Shown here: positions 1 to 9,960 of the stretch, in pieces
How positions within the stretch are numbered: position 1 is the first letter of the stretch
Layout: every line of letters starts with the position of its first letter
NCBI RefSeq assembly: GCF_014529535.1
Contig: NW_023504022.1
Location: 2,972,986-3,036,985, forward strand
DNA length: 64,000 bases
Reading direction: 5' to 3'
Source of the DNA: Bradysia coprophila
Lineage: Eukaryota; Arthropoda; Insecta; Diptera; Sciaridae
Translations under genes and position numbers: made by a program
Notes under the pieces: generated by a model
The model's database searches: none
What the model was told of the DNA's origin: nothing
Seen by the model: only the letters and a program-made list of their open reading frames with translations

Positions 1-1764
1 TTGATTGCTGGAATCATTTCTATTTCAATGTTTGAATTACAACAAAAGTTACAGATGTCGGTTGAAAATCTTCAATAAACCGTAGTTTAAACGTCAATGA
101 TGATAAAATAAAAGATTTTCTTATTGCTCACGATACCAGCTTCGTAAACACATGGAAGCTTGAATCGTTTCTGGTTGTAAAGAGCAACTCGTCGCAGTTA
201 CGAGATCGGCTCCAGCCGAATTGTCACGTTCTACAGGAACTGATGTTGGTTGAATAGACAAGAAATCGCGAGCCATCCGACTGAGCATAGGAAACTCACC
301 TTCCTGACTTTTCCAAAAACTTAACAAGTCGCACACCTTAGGAGCGGATAACGGAAACAAGAGATATCGTTCGAATTCGGAAGAAACAGCAGCAGATGTT
401 GTCGATCGCTTGTACATGTGTTCGTATAACTCGTCTGCGACTTCCTCCTCTTCCTCCAAATCGGTGACAATCGTGATGTCGTACTTTTCAACGAAATAAT
501 TAGAAATTACTCTCTTAATTTCGTTGATTTTCGTTTGAGTGTACCGGTGCTCGATGAAATAATTTAATTTGAGCGACGGATTTAAGAATGTGGCGATGAA
601 TGGTATCTTGGAACGTTTTATGTCAGGTTCGTACTTTAACAGTTTCTCAAGACCCGCCTCAGCGGCTATGGCTAAGTCACTTTCCTCATCATATTTATAT
701 GATGTTAGAACATCCAAAAGCCAATTGAAAATCGGTAAATATGATGAAATCGTGGGATGCCGCTCCATGCTAATTAATTGCGTTGCCAGTTCAAACTTTT
801 GTAGCAGCACTTCAAGCGACTTTAGATCTTTCCACTGACTTTCACGCAAATCAAGCGACTTCAAGGCCTTGTCTCAACACACAACGCTCTCAAAGGATAT
901 TTCAGATGTTGGGCTCTTCGAATCATAGCAAATGTTGTGTTCCAACGAATGCTAATATCGATAATAGGGACCAGTGGCTTCACATCGTAGACAACGCACA
1001 GTTGCTTGAGCTTTTGTCGCCGTTTCGTTGATCTTCTGACTTTTCGAACAATCTTCCGGAGGTTAGACATAGCACAGTTTATATCAGCAGATTGCAATTG
1101 TGAGTTCTGATATTCTTGTTCATCATCGTCGTCTGCAGAGTGGTTCTCGGTGCCGTCTTCTTGTTCTTCATCCTCGATTTCCTCGTCATCGCCGTTCTAC
1201 AAAAATAATTGTCGTAAGTCTAGTAAATGTTGGTTATATAAGGCTGCAGAAATCTTACCATTTCGATATAATCAAGGAGTTCATCTTCAGTGTTGACGAC
1301 CATCGTGATTCCCAAGCCTTGCAAAATATCCTGAACGGTCAGGTTGAGTATATGTGCCAAGCATCGAACCTGATTATCGGTAGCGGAAATGTCCGATCCA
1401 ATTTCAATTCCATGTTCTCGCAAACAATCGAGAAATGTGTCGTTCGGGGAAGCATTATCCATTGTGAATGCCAACACCTGTTCAACTTTAATGTCGAACG
1501 TTGAGATGCACTTTAAAAAAATTTTGCTTTGATTAAACCCATCATGATCGCCTTTCACGGGCGCGAAATCGAGTAGTTGAGTCTTCCCCGGTGAAAAAAA
1601 AAACGTATTTGAGACCCTTTTTGAGACCGAAACTTTTGTATGGCCGTGAGACTACGTATTTCGAGCCTTTGAGAATATTTGAGACCGAGAATTTATCGAA
1701 ATAGTTCATCGGAGTTCATCCAAAATTCATGAGACGTCTCTCTTTAGACTCATTTGAGGATGTT

Positions 1765-2340
1765 CTAGTCTGACTGAGTGGTCTGGTTTCGGATTTGCTA
1801 GACGTAGTGAGACTGACTGAGTGGTCTGCTTTCGGATTTGCTAGACGTAGTGAGACTGACTGAGTGGTCTGCTTTCGGATTTGCTAGACGTAGTGAGACT
1901 GACTGAGTGGTCTGCTTTCGGATTTGCTAGACGTAGTGAGACTGGATGAGTGGTCTGCTTTCGGATTTGCTAGACGTAGTGAGACTGGATGAGTGGTCTG
2001 GTTTCGGATTTGCTAGACGTAGTGAGACTGGATGAGTGGTCTGGTTTCGGATTTGCTAGACGTAGTGAGACTGGATGAGTGGTCTGGTTTCGGATTTGCT
2101 AGACGTAGTGAGACTGGATGAGTGGTCTGGTTTCGGATTTGCTAGACGTAGTGAGACTGACTGAGTGGTCTCATTTTGGATTTGTTAGACCTTGTGAGAC
2201 TGGATGAGTGGTTTCATTTTGGATTTGTTAGACCTTGTGAGACTGGATGAGTGGTCTCCTTTTGGGTTTGTTAGACGTTGTGAGAATGGATGAGTGGTCT
2301 CATTTTGGATTTGTTAGACCTTGTGAGACTGGATGAGGAT
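1765..2340 (+). repeat. 43-bp tandem array, left outer arm
   Basis: About 13 head-to-tail copies of a 43-bp unit containing GAGTGGTCTG, TTTCGGATTTGCTAGACG and TAGTGAGACTG. The rightmost four or five copies change together (TTTTGGATTTGTTAGACC), so the array has two sub-blocks that were amplified separately. Confidence 0.9.
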
Positions 2341-2616
2341 AAATGAGTGTCATAAAAAAAAAAAACTTTTTCAAACTTCTAATTTTTGAGTTTTTTCTAG
2401 ACCGTTTGAGACTTTTCATATTTGATTTCTTTTTAGAACTTTTTTCTTCGTTCGTTATTTATCGGAAGATTTTTTTTGTACTTCTATGTTGAGTTCACAG
2501 ATGGCCACTACCCTTTACTTTTTTTATAATTCGCTAGACCAAACTGACTGAAATTGTAGAATCGTTAGTAATATTTGAATTTTTTTATTTTACCTGTTTT
2601 ATTTGTAATGTTTTTT

Positions 2617-2695
2617 CCGGTCACCCATCCAAGTACTAACCGCGACGAATGATGCTTAACTTTCAATTTGGACGGCCGTCGACGTTCACGTGCTG
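2617..2695 (-). ncRNA. 5S rRNA-like block inside the foldback element
   Basis: Read on the minus strand this contains AGTTAAGCAT followed by CGCGGTTAGTACTTGGATGG and GTGACCG. That is the order and spacing of the 3' half of metazoan 5S rRNA, covering the internal control region (box A, intermediate element and box C) bound by TFIIIA. Upstream of it GTCGACGGCCGTCC resembles the preceding helix region loosely. The 5' third and the final helix of 5S are not recognisable and no T-run terminator follows, so it is not an intact 5S gene. It could be a captured Pol III promoter, as in SINE3-type elements or the 5S-bearing Cassandra elements of plants. Confidence 0.75.
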
Positions 2696-2769
2696 CTAAA
2701 TCAGATATATCTATTTGGAGTTCTAATTTTGAACCGTTGTTACAATTTCCGAGGTCGGATGAGCAGTCT

Positions 2770-3590
2770 CATTGGCAGGCGGCTTGAGACCGAGTGAGTG
2801 GTCTTTTTTGAAGAAAATAATTTCTTCAATTACTGAGACCGGTTCAGTGGTCTCATTTGAAGAAAATATTTTCTTCGATATCTGAGACCGAGTGAGTGGT
2901 CTTTTTGGAAGAAAATATTTTCTTCAATTACTGAGACCGGTTGAGTGGTCTCATTTGAAGAAAATATTTTCTTTGATATCTGAGACCGGTTGAGTGGTCT
3001 CATTTGAAGAAAATATTTTCTTTGATATCTGAGACCGGTAGAGTGGTCTCATTTGAAGAAATCATTTTTTCGATTTCTGAGACCGGTAGAGTGGTCTCAT
3101 TTGAAGAAATCATTTTTTCGATTTCTGAGACCGGTAGAGTGGTCTCATTTGAAGAAATCATTTTTTCGATTTCTGAGACCGGTTTAGTGGTCTCATTTGA
3201 AGAAATAATTTTTTCGATTTCTGAGACCGGTTCAGTGGTTTCATTTGAAGAAAATATTATCTTCGATTACTGAGACCGGTTCAGTGGTCTCATTTGAAGA
3301 AAATATTTTCTTTGATATCTGAGACCGGTTGAGTGGTCTCATTTGAAGAAAATATTTTCTTTGATATCTGAGACCGGTTGAGTGGTCTCATTTGAAGAAA
3401 ATATTTTTTCGATTTCTGAGACCGGTTTAGTGGTCTCATTTGAAGAAATAATTTTTTCGATTTCTGAGACCGGTTCAGTGGTCTCATTTGAAGAAAATAT
3501 TTTCTTCGATTACTGAGACCGGTTCAGTGGTCTCATTTGAAGAAAATATTTTCTTCGATATCTGAGACCGGTTGAAACGTCTCTTTTGCA
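2770..3590 (+). repeat. 49-bp tandem array, inner left arm
   Basis: About 17 copies of a unit made of GAGACCGGTTGAGTGGTCTC followed by an A/T-rich stretch with AAAATATTTTCTT. Each unit contains two nested palindromes. It pairs with the inverted array at 3856-4510, so the two arms could form a hairpin several hundred bases long. Confidence 0.9.
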
Positions 3591-3855
3591 GAAAATATTT
3601 TCTTGCATTATGGATACTGTCTACACCCTCAAGATCAACAACACCAAAAAGAAATGAAACTCATTATAATGAACAGTGTGATATGAAAAACTAAAACAGC
3701 TGAAATTGAATTTTCGTTGTTTTGACCAATTCAATTTCCTTTGTTAATAAAACGTTTGATTTAATTTAAAACAGTTGTCTCACTGGATCTGCAGAACGAA
3801 CCAAAAGAACGCAAAACCTCAACTATTCGGTTGCATTTATTTTTAAAATTAGCAT
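3591..3855. other. unique spacer between the foldback arms
   Basis: About 265 bases of non-repetitive AT-rich sequence forming the loop of the foldback. No open frame of note is seen. Confidence 0.6.
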
Positions 3856-4510
3856 TTTCTTCGAAAGAGACCACTCGACCGGTCTCAAAGAATTGAAAAA
3901 ATATTTTCTTCGAAAGAGACCACTCGACCGGTCTCAAAGAATTGAAAAAATATTTTCTTCAAAAGAGACCACTCGACCGGTCTCAAAGAATTGCCAAAAA
4001 TATTTTCTTCAAAAGAGACCACTCGACCGGTCTCAAAGAATTGCCAAAAATATTTTCTTCAACAGAGACCACTCGACCGGTCTCAAAGCATTGAAAAAAT
4101 ATTTTCTTCAAAAGAGACCACTCGACCGGTCTCAAAGAATTGAAAAAATATTTTCTTCAAATGAGAACACTCAACCGGTCTCAGAAATCGGAAAAATTAT
4201 TTCTTCAAATGAGACCACTCAACCGGTCTCAGATATCAAAGAAAATATTTTCTTCAAATGAGACCACTCAACCGGTCTCAGATATCAAAGAAAATATTTT
4301 CTTCAAATGAGACCACTCAACCGGTCTCAGTAATTGAAGAAAATATTTTCTTCCAAAAAGACCACTCACTCGGTCTCAGATATCAAAGAAAATATTTTCT
4401 TCAAACAAGACCACTCAACCGGTCTCAGATATCAAAGAAAATATTTTCTTCAAACAAGACCACTCAACCGGTCTCAGATATCGAAGAAAATATTTTCTTC
4501 AAACGAGACC
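3856..4510 (-). repeat. 49-bp tandem array, inner right arm (inverted)
   Basis: About 13 copies of the same unit as the left inner arm but in reverse orientation, with GAGACCACTCAACCGGTCTC as the core. Unit variants occur in blocks (ACTCGACC first, then ACTCAACC), which suggests local amplification. Confidence 0.9.
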
Positions 4511-4780
4511 ACTCATCCAGTTTCGCACAGTTCACCAATAAATGTTAGCAAAGAGACTACTTGTTCCGTCTCAAGCGATCTGGACATATAACTGCAACGA
4601 GACCACTCATCCAGTCTCGCACAGTTCACCAATAAATGTTAGCAAAGAGACTACTTGTTTCGTCTCAAGCGATCTGAGTATATTACTGCAACGAGACGAC
4701 TCATCCAGTCTCGCACAGTCTGGCGAAATAATATTCGAAAAGAGACTACTCGTTTGGTCTACGGTATTCTCATTTGTTCA
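4511..4780. repeat. 92-bp repeat, right outer arm
   Basis: Two and a half copies of a unit with CAGTTCACCAATAAATG and GAGACTACTTGTT. It occupies the position matching the 43-bp array on the left but shares only the GAGAC/GTCTC elements with it, so the outer arms are not simple mirror images. Confidence 0.7.
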
Positions 4781-6273
4781 TCCGAAATGATTTTAGCAAA
4801 AACAAAAATATTTTGAGACCTAATTGAGAATTCCAGCAATTTTGAGACTGGAATTAGACCGTTGAGAATACGTATTTCATGGTCTCGTGAGACCGACATT
4901 TTCACTGGGGTTATACTCCCACTCTTTGGAAATCCAATGAGCTCAGATTACCAAGAATGGTAGAACGTTCTTGGATGACCACATATCCATCGTAATGGAT
5001 ATTTTTCCAGGTACGTCTTTGAGTAGCTTCTTTATTTGTTCCACCTTTTCTCCATATGTCACCATTAAATCTGCTTTAATCGCTTTGTCCGATGGAATTT
5101 CAGCCGATGGGTTCAACGACATAATTAACTCTGCAAATTCGTCTTCCTCAACGACTGAGAAAGGCTGGTTGCTAGTAACGATCCACTTCAACAAAATCTT
5201 GCGAAAAGACCTGCAAATTTTAGGTAACGAAGAACTGGTGTTTTAAGAAGAATGCCGTTTCATCAACTTACAAATTTGTCGCTTGACTTGATTAAATCTG
5301 AATGTTCTTTTCTCATATGACGGCGCATGTTCCCAGTGCTTCTGTTACTTTTCTCGGATACTTTGTATTTCCTGAGAATTGGAAAGATAGGAATGCCTAT
5401 TTGCAAAACAGCGTAATAAACTAAATACGCACCGTTCGCAATGTTTACATTTTGCGTAGGTTCCCCCCACTCCGTCCACTGCCAAAACCACTTCATCATA
5501 ATGTTCCCACATCGGGCTGCTTCTTTTCCTTCCTCTTCTCATTCTTGGTGCAACAGCGGGCTGAGGTGTTCCAGCATCTGCATCTTCATCGTCACTGTCT
5601 CGAATTATTGGACGTCCGAAATTACGTTTCTTGGGCTGAGATATGCCAGGCTCCGCATCTGCATCTTGATTGGTCCCAATTTTACGTTTTCTCGACTTAG
5701 ATGACTCAGCCGCTGCATCCTTTTTGTTGCCTCGTACATTCGTTCTACGTTTCGAGATGCCTTTTTTCCGCAAGGACTTACCACGCTTCACAATGCGTTT
5801 CACATATCGCTTTTTCGGTTCTTTGGTTATAGTTGGCTTCTTTTCTTTACTGACGGTTCCTTTAGGATTGCAGAGCTTAGAAGCAGAGCTACGTTGCGCG
5901 CGACTTCGCGTTGTAACATTCATTTCATCCCGTATAACTCAACACTTCCACAAAAAATGTTCCAGAATGCCGCGGTAATAATGGTCAGTTTGCGCTATTT
6001 TCAGTATCTATACAAAGTTCGACAGAGGGGGGATGAGAGCAAAGTTCTCTCTTCGGCAATATGTCCAACGACATTTTGCAATGAGGGTTTCTACAATAGA
6101 ACTCTCATCATATTGTGCCGTTTTACATAGATAGAGTATTCGAGACAGTCACAGCTCGTCCTGTTTTTGATAGAAACATTAATCAGAGAACCTTCGCCTT
6201 CAGCTTTGCATGGGTATAATATGGCCGAGCCCCGAGCTATTCGGATTTTCATTTTTTTTTTCAAATTTCAATT

Positions 6274-6378
6274 TCAGGTCATCAGGTCATTTCGGGTTTT
6301 TTCAGGTCATGACCTGAAAAGTCAGGTCAGGTCAGGTCAAAGTTAATTTCTAATTCAGGTCAACCTGACCTGACCTGT
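6274..6378. repeat. cluster of AGGTCA half-sites
   Basis: About ten copies of AGGTC(A) in both orientations within 105 bases, including a perfect AGGTCATGACCT at 6304-6315. AGGTCA is the nuclear-receptor half-site (for example EcR/USP in insects), but it lies upstream of the decayed hAT gene, where short inverted subterminal repeats for transposase binding would be expected. Similar motifs recur at 63411-63447. A transposon end is the preferred reading. Confidence 0.5.
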
Positions 6379-6464
6379 GGTAAGCCTTACCGACTCCGAC
6401 GTATAATCATACATACTGCTCGTGACTATTCGTGTCAATCGTATGTTTGTACGTCGAATCTTAA

Positions 6465-6864
6465 GACGAATCTAGGCATGGCTAAATTGTTGCCTACATT
6501 TCGGGGCAAAATTATTATTATTTTGATGATAATTTTGGACTCGAAGTCTTTTTCGAAAATATACGACCATCGTTTGGTGATAAAATGTGTTAGCTTTCAG
6601 CAAAAATTTTAATGTTTGTGGTGATGGAACCTCAGTCCGAGAAAACTCAGTATTTCACGGAAATTAACACATATTTTGAGTTTTCTCGGACTGAGGTTAC
6701 ATCACCACAAACATTAAAATTTTTGCTGAAAGCTAACTCATTTGAACACCAAACGATGGTCGTACTTTTTCGAAAAAGGCTTCGAGTCCAAAATTATCAT
6801 CAAAATAATCATAATAATTTTGCCCTGAAATATAGGCAACAATTTAGCTAGGTGTAGATTCCTC
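6465..6864. mobile_element. palindromic MITE, TTAA-flanked (copy 1)
   Basis: A near-complete inverted repeat of about 400 bases centred near 6665; each arm carries GGACTGAGGTT or its mate and CACCACAAACATTAAAA. TTAA stands at 6461-6464 and 6865-6868, which fits a TTAA target duplication. No coding capacity. Arms share the TAGCTAAATTGTTGCCTA subterminal region with the next two copies. Confidence 0.75.
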
Positions 6865-6868
6865 TTAA

Positions 6869-7277
6869 GAGGCACCGGTACTTTGACGAAAAGCATACAT
6901 TAGGACGATTTTTGAATACTGGATTTTAGTTTACTTTTGATGATATCTTTCCACCAGAATCCTTTTTCAAAAATGTACGACCGCAATTCCGACCACGAAT
7001 GTGTTAACTTTCAACAAAAAATTAGTTTTGGTTGTAGCAATATGACCAGCTCTGAGAACAATGAGCAGTTTATGAAAATTTCATTGAACTGCTCACTTTC
7101 CTCAGAGCTGGTCAAACGACTACAACCAAAACTAGTTTCTGTTGAAAGCTAACACATTCGTGGTCGGAATTGCGGTCGTACATTTTTCAAAAAGGAATCT
7201 GATGAAAAGATATTAACAAAAATGAAATACGAAACACGCAAATGTAGGCTACAATTTTAGCTAAGTGCTGGTGCCTC
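6869..7277. mobile_element. palindromic MITE, TTAA-flanked (copy 2)
   Basis: Begins GAGGCACCGGTACTTT and ends with GGTGCCTC, and the two halves are inverted repeats (GACCAGCTCTGAG against CTCAGAGCTGGTC). It shares the TTAA at 6865-6868 with copy 1 and the TTAA at 7278-7281 with copy 3. Confidence 0.8.
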
Positions 7278-7281
7278 TTAA

Positions 7282-7753
7282 GAGGCATCGGTGCTTTGTT
7301 GAAAAGCATACATTTTGGCGTTTTTTAAATGCTGAATTTAAGTTTACATTTGATGATATCTTTCCATCTTTCCCTTTTTGAAAAATGTACGCAATTCCGA
7401 CCACGAATGTGGTACAGTCGGAGAAAAATAGATTTCGGGATTTTAAGTGACATCATCGTTTTCATCGTTCTTCTGTATTCTCTCATTTCGCATGTTATTT
7501 CAAATGGCAATTGATAGAATTAGAGAAATGATGATATCTCTAAAAAACCCGAAATCTATTTTTCTCCGACTGTAGATTTCAACAGAAAATACATTTGGTT
7601 GCAGCATTTTGACCGGCTCTGAGAAACGTGAGCAGTTTAAGAAAATTTCAGAGCTGGTCAAACGACTGCAACCAAATGTATTTTCTGTTGAAAGCTAACA
7701 CATTCGTGGTCGTGGTCGGAATTGCTACAATTTTAGCTAAGTACCGGTGCCAA
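7282..7753. mobile_element. palindromic MITE, TTAA-flanked (copy 3), with a nested palindrome
   Basis: Begins GAGGCATCGGTGCTTT and ends near ACCGGTGCC, flanked by TTAA at 7278-7281 and 7754-7757. The left half contains an extra palindrome at about 7416-7575 (ACAGTCGGAGAAAAATAG and its mate), so a second small element has inserted in it. Confidence 0.75.
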
Positions 7754-7974
7754 TTAAATGTTTTTTCTCGTATCAATCTAAACTTTGCATACATAGTCCG
7801 CTACCAAAACAACGTTAAAAAACCGGCAATGTCATTTTGAGGAACGGCATCTCGAATCACTTAGTTAATAACGTTTTACAATAATAGGCCCTGATTGTTG
7901 GGCAAATATGGAAAATTAACAATGACTCGACAATTTAAACGTCTATCTATTTGAACAGGTGTGAAAGAAATCAT

Positions 7975-8012
7975 TATAAAAAGCCTATTCCATTCTCCAT
8001 TTCTATTCAGTA
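7975..8012 (+). promoter_or_regulatory. TATA box and initiator of the Cys-rich gene
   Basis: TATAAA at 7975-7980 lies 34 bases before the A of a TTCAGTA initiator at 8007-8012. The start codon follows about 25 bases downstream, which gives a very short 5' UTR. Confidence 0.65.
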
Positions 8013-8033
8013 TTCCGATCTTCATCACGCAAG

Positions 8034-8455
8034 ATGAAATTATTGGCTATTGTCCTTGTTGCCGTAAGACAAATAAACAAAAAAAAATTCTTTAATTTAT
8101 TTCACAAAAAACCTTTTTATTCCCCGACAACAACGTTTAGTTCGTCGTTGTTGCTCACGCAGAACCTGGCTGCAAAAAACCTGCTCCAGCACAACGTTAC
8201 AGCTGCAATGCAACGCAATTAGAACAATACTGTCCGCCTTGTCCACCTGGATGCTTGCTTCAATGCGGTTGCTTGTTTCCGGGCACTGGTGAGGAGATCA
8301 GCCCTCGATCAGTCTATCCTCAACGGCCGGCTTATTGTGGTGGTTGCGTCCATTGTCTCGCTCTCAGAGTATGCCCTGATCCTCTAGAACCGTGTACAGC
8401 GGAAATAATTCGCGATCTTATCAAAGCTGGTGAAATCGATGACAATGAAAATTAA
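8034..8455 (+). CDS. Cys-rich small secreted protein A (two exons)
   Basis: Exons 8034-8063 and 8141-8455 join in phase 0 (GCC|GTAAGA donor, TTTAG acceptor) and encode 114 residues. The intron falls within the signal peptide: MKLLAIVLVA then FVVVAHA. The mature part has 12 cysteines, arranged YCPPCPPGC, CGCLFPGTGEEISPR, YCGGCVHC and EPCTAEII. This order of cysteines and the LFPGT-E-I-PR motif are shared with the convergent gene at 9484-9905. The compact Cys-rich fold suggests an extracellular role (inhibitor, antimicrobial, saliva or cuticle), but I recognise no named family. A TATA box and initiator sit just upstream. Confidence 0.88.
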
Positions 8456-9456
8456 GTGAAAATAATTAAACGAAATTTGATTTCAAATAGCCCAAGTTTA
8501 TTATTCTTTGTAGCCGCTTTCATTGGCTCCACGTGCTCTCCGTTTTCTGACTCTTTCAAAGTTTATTTCGGTAATCTTAGGTGCACGAAAAAAGCAAGTA
8601 TTCAGATTGTTGTGGAGAGCATGAAACCATGAAACATTAGTCCACTCAGCAAGAAAGAATCATTAAAAAAAGAAAGTTCGCCAGAATTTTCTTTAGCTCA
8701 AAGTCTGAATTTGAAGTGACTTGTTCTGGGTGCATTGCTCTCTGTGACATACTGAAAAAAAATGTGTTTTCGTTGAAGAAATATTAAAATTTTCTGCATG
8801 GTGCTTGAAAACAGAAATGTTTAAACCAAATATTTACGAATCGATCAAGCAGTGGAAATCAACTCATACCCGTAATACAATTGAATCGCTATGCCATGCG
8901 GAAAGTGGTCATTACATGCATGTTTGGCCCCCGCGGAAAGTGTTCATTACATGTCCGTACATGTATATATAATAACAAATTTCCGCAAGTGACAGCGATT
9001 AAAAAAAGCCTCGTTGGATGCATCGGAAGTAATAAATTAATTCTGGACAAATTATGAGACTAACGAACACACTTGTGCGAACTCGCTAAAGAAACTGTTA
9101 TTTTGACTCGTTGTAGATGCATACTTCGCCTTCGGCTCGGATATACAAACCCTACAATTGTCAAAATAACAGTTTCCAAAGCATGTTGCTTAAATACACA
9201 CTCGTGAGCTTGACTCGTATCACAAAATTGATCACTTGTGTAATGAATGACTTCCGCCGCATCCAACGTAATCTACTATTTTAACGATCCAACTCGAGTG
9301 CAAAAGCTTTGTATTTAATGGAAATTTTGTTGTTTCGTTTTCCTTATTTTAACAAATTTGACAATTTATTATAATGAGTGGTTGAAGTTGTTGAAGAGGT
9401 CACGGTCATGCGGCGATAAATAAATAAAAAATTTGAAAAATTCGAATGCAAAATCA
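8456..9456. other. intergenic, repeats only
   Basis: Between the two convergent Cys-rich genes. It holds the short duplicated phrase CGGAAAGTG-TCATTACATG (near 8900-8960) and a probable MITE at about 9010-9275, with an internal AACTGTTATTTTGAC inverted repeat and GTTGGATGC-type ends. No gene seen. Confidence 0.6.
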
Positions 9457-9457
9457 A

Positions 9458-9463
9458 TTTATT
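9458..9463 (-). terminator. AATAAA polyadenylation signal of Cys-rich gene B
   Basis: AATAAA on the minus strand, about 20 bases after the stop codon of the gene at 9484-9905. Confidence 0.55.
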
Positions 9464-9483
9464 CAACCCAAGTGAAACCAAAT

Positions 9484-9905
9484 TCAATCAATCCAAGATT
9501 GAATTTGCTCTGCTGTACATACGTTCGTTGGAGGAGTTATACATGCTATCAAAGCAAGTGGACAAGCGTATATTGGGCACTTTGGGCAAAATGGGGCACG
9601 TGGTACTGCGGGTGGTGCTGGTCTTGGGTTAATAACCTCATTCGTTCCTGGGAATAAACATGGGCATCCAATAAGACCTGGACAGTTTGACACACATGCC
9701 GGACAATATGGTGCCAATTGATTAGCTGTGCATCCTATTCTACTGCTGCAACACGATGGAGGATACGCCGGAACGCTGCTGTCTACATCGGTTGCCTACA
9801 ATATTTTTGAAATAAATTTTCGTCTCGACTCAAACTAATAATGAAATAGCAACTTACCGTAGCAACACCTACTAGAAGAGCAATCACGAAGAAACACTGT
9901 TTCAT
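9484..9905 (-). CDS. Cys-rich small secreted protein B (two exons)
   Basis: Exon 1 is 9905-9858 and exon 2 is 9795-9484; they join in phase 0 (ACG|GTAAGT donor, TTGTAG acceptor) to give 119 residues. A signal peptide, MKQCFFVIALLVGVAT, is followed by a 13-cysteine mature region with YCPACVSNCPG, CPCLFPGTNEVINPR, FCPKCPIYAC and NVCTAEQI. Cysteine order, the LFPGT-E-I-PR motif, the CTAE tail and the intron position and phase all match protein A, so the two arose by duplication with inversion. Its function is unknown to me. The TATA-like CATAAAAAGG and a TCAGTCAGT initiator lie upstream, as for its partner. Confidence 0.88.
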
Positions 9906-9920
9906 GGCTGAAAAATTGTC

Positions 9921-9960
9921 ACTGACTGATTGATCTGCTGAATAAAGATGCCTTTTTATG
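9921..9960 (-). promoter_or_regulatory. TATA-like box and initiator of Cys-rich gene B
   Basis: On the minus strand CATAAAAAGG (9960-9951) is followed about 30 bases later by ATCAGTCAGT (9930-9921). This is the same layout as in front of the paralogue, so the promoter was duplicated with the gene. Confidence 0.55.

Larger units (their letters stand above)
1586..4910. mobile_element. foldback-like element with tandem-repeat arms
   Basis: The element begins CCCCGGTGAAAA and ends TTTTCACTGGGG, so its termini are about 12-bp inverted repeats. Inside, from left to right: about 13 copies of a 43-bp unit (1765-2340), an AT-rich stretch, a 5S rRNA-like block (2617-2695), about 17 copies of a 49-bp unit (2770-3590), a unique spacer (3591-3855), about 13 copies of the 49-bp unit in inverted orientation (3856-4510), and a further 92-bp repeat (4511-4760). 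Every unit is built round the inverted hexamers GAGACC and GGTCTC. There is no transposase frame; all open frames inside are products of the repeats. It interrupts the hAT transposase codons cleanly, with TT on both flanks as the only visible duplication. Large tandem-repeat inverted arms are known from FB and Galileo elements of Drosophila, but this one has different ends. Confidence 0.8.
121..5923 (-). pseudogene. decayed BED-finger hAT transposase, split by a nested element
   Basis: Reads right to left. The N-terminus (from ATG at 5921-5923) is a long Lys/Arg/Ser-rich region followed by a BED zinc finger: W-EHYDEVV, CKHC, and after a probable short intron MRRHMRKEH. Next (5216-4913) comes the hAT core start with LLKWIVTSNQPFSVVEE, ITMDMWSSKN and AHWISKEWEY. 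The gene is then interrupted at 1586-4910 and resumes with TQLLDFAPVKGDHDG and AFTMDNASPND, which includes the DN motif typical of hAT catalytic cores. The end (864-121) is the C-terminal dimerisation domain, with SVPVERDNSAG and MCLRSW. It is broken: there is an in-frame TGA just before AHWISKEW, a frame change near 865, and the big insertion. Short introns are likely near 5372-5432, 5217-5271 and 1090-1215. The outer terminal repeats were not found; the left one may lie outside the window. A domesticated ZBED-like gene is less likely because of the breaks. Confidence 0.85.

Noticed and set aside
1765-3590. Regularly spaced repeats resembling a CRISPR array
   Set aside because: The spacers are not unique (whole units repeat), the context is eukaryotic with spliced genes, and the arrays are arms of a foldback element.
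3004-4790. Overlapping open frames full of ETGRVVSFEE or RPLNRSQ repeats
   Set aside because: They are translations of the 49-bp satellite in various frames, without codon bias or a start context.
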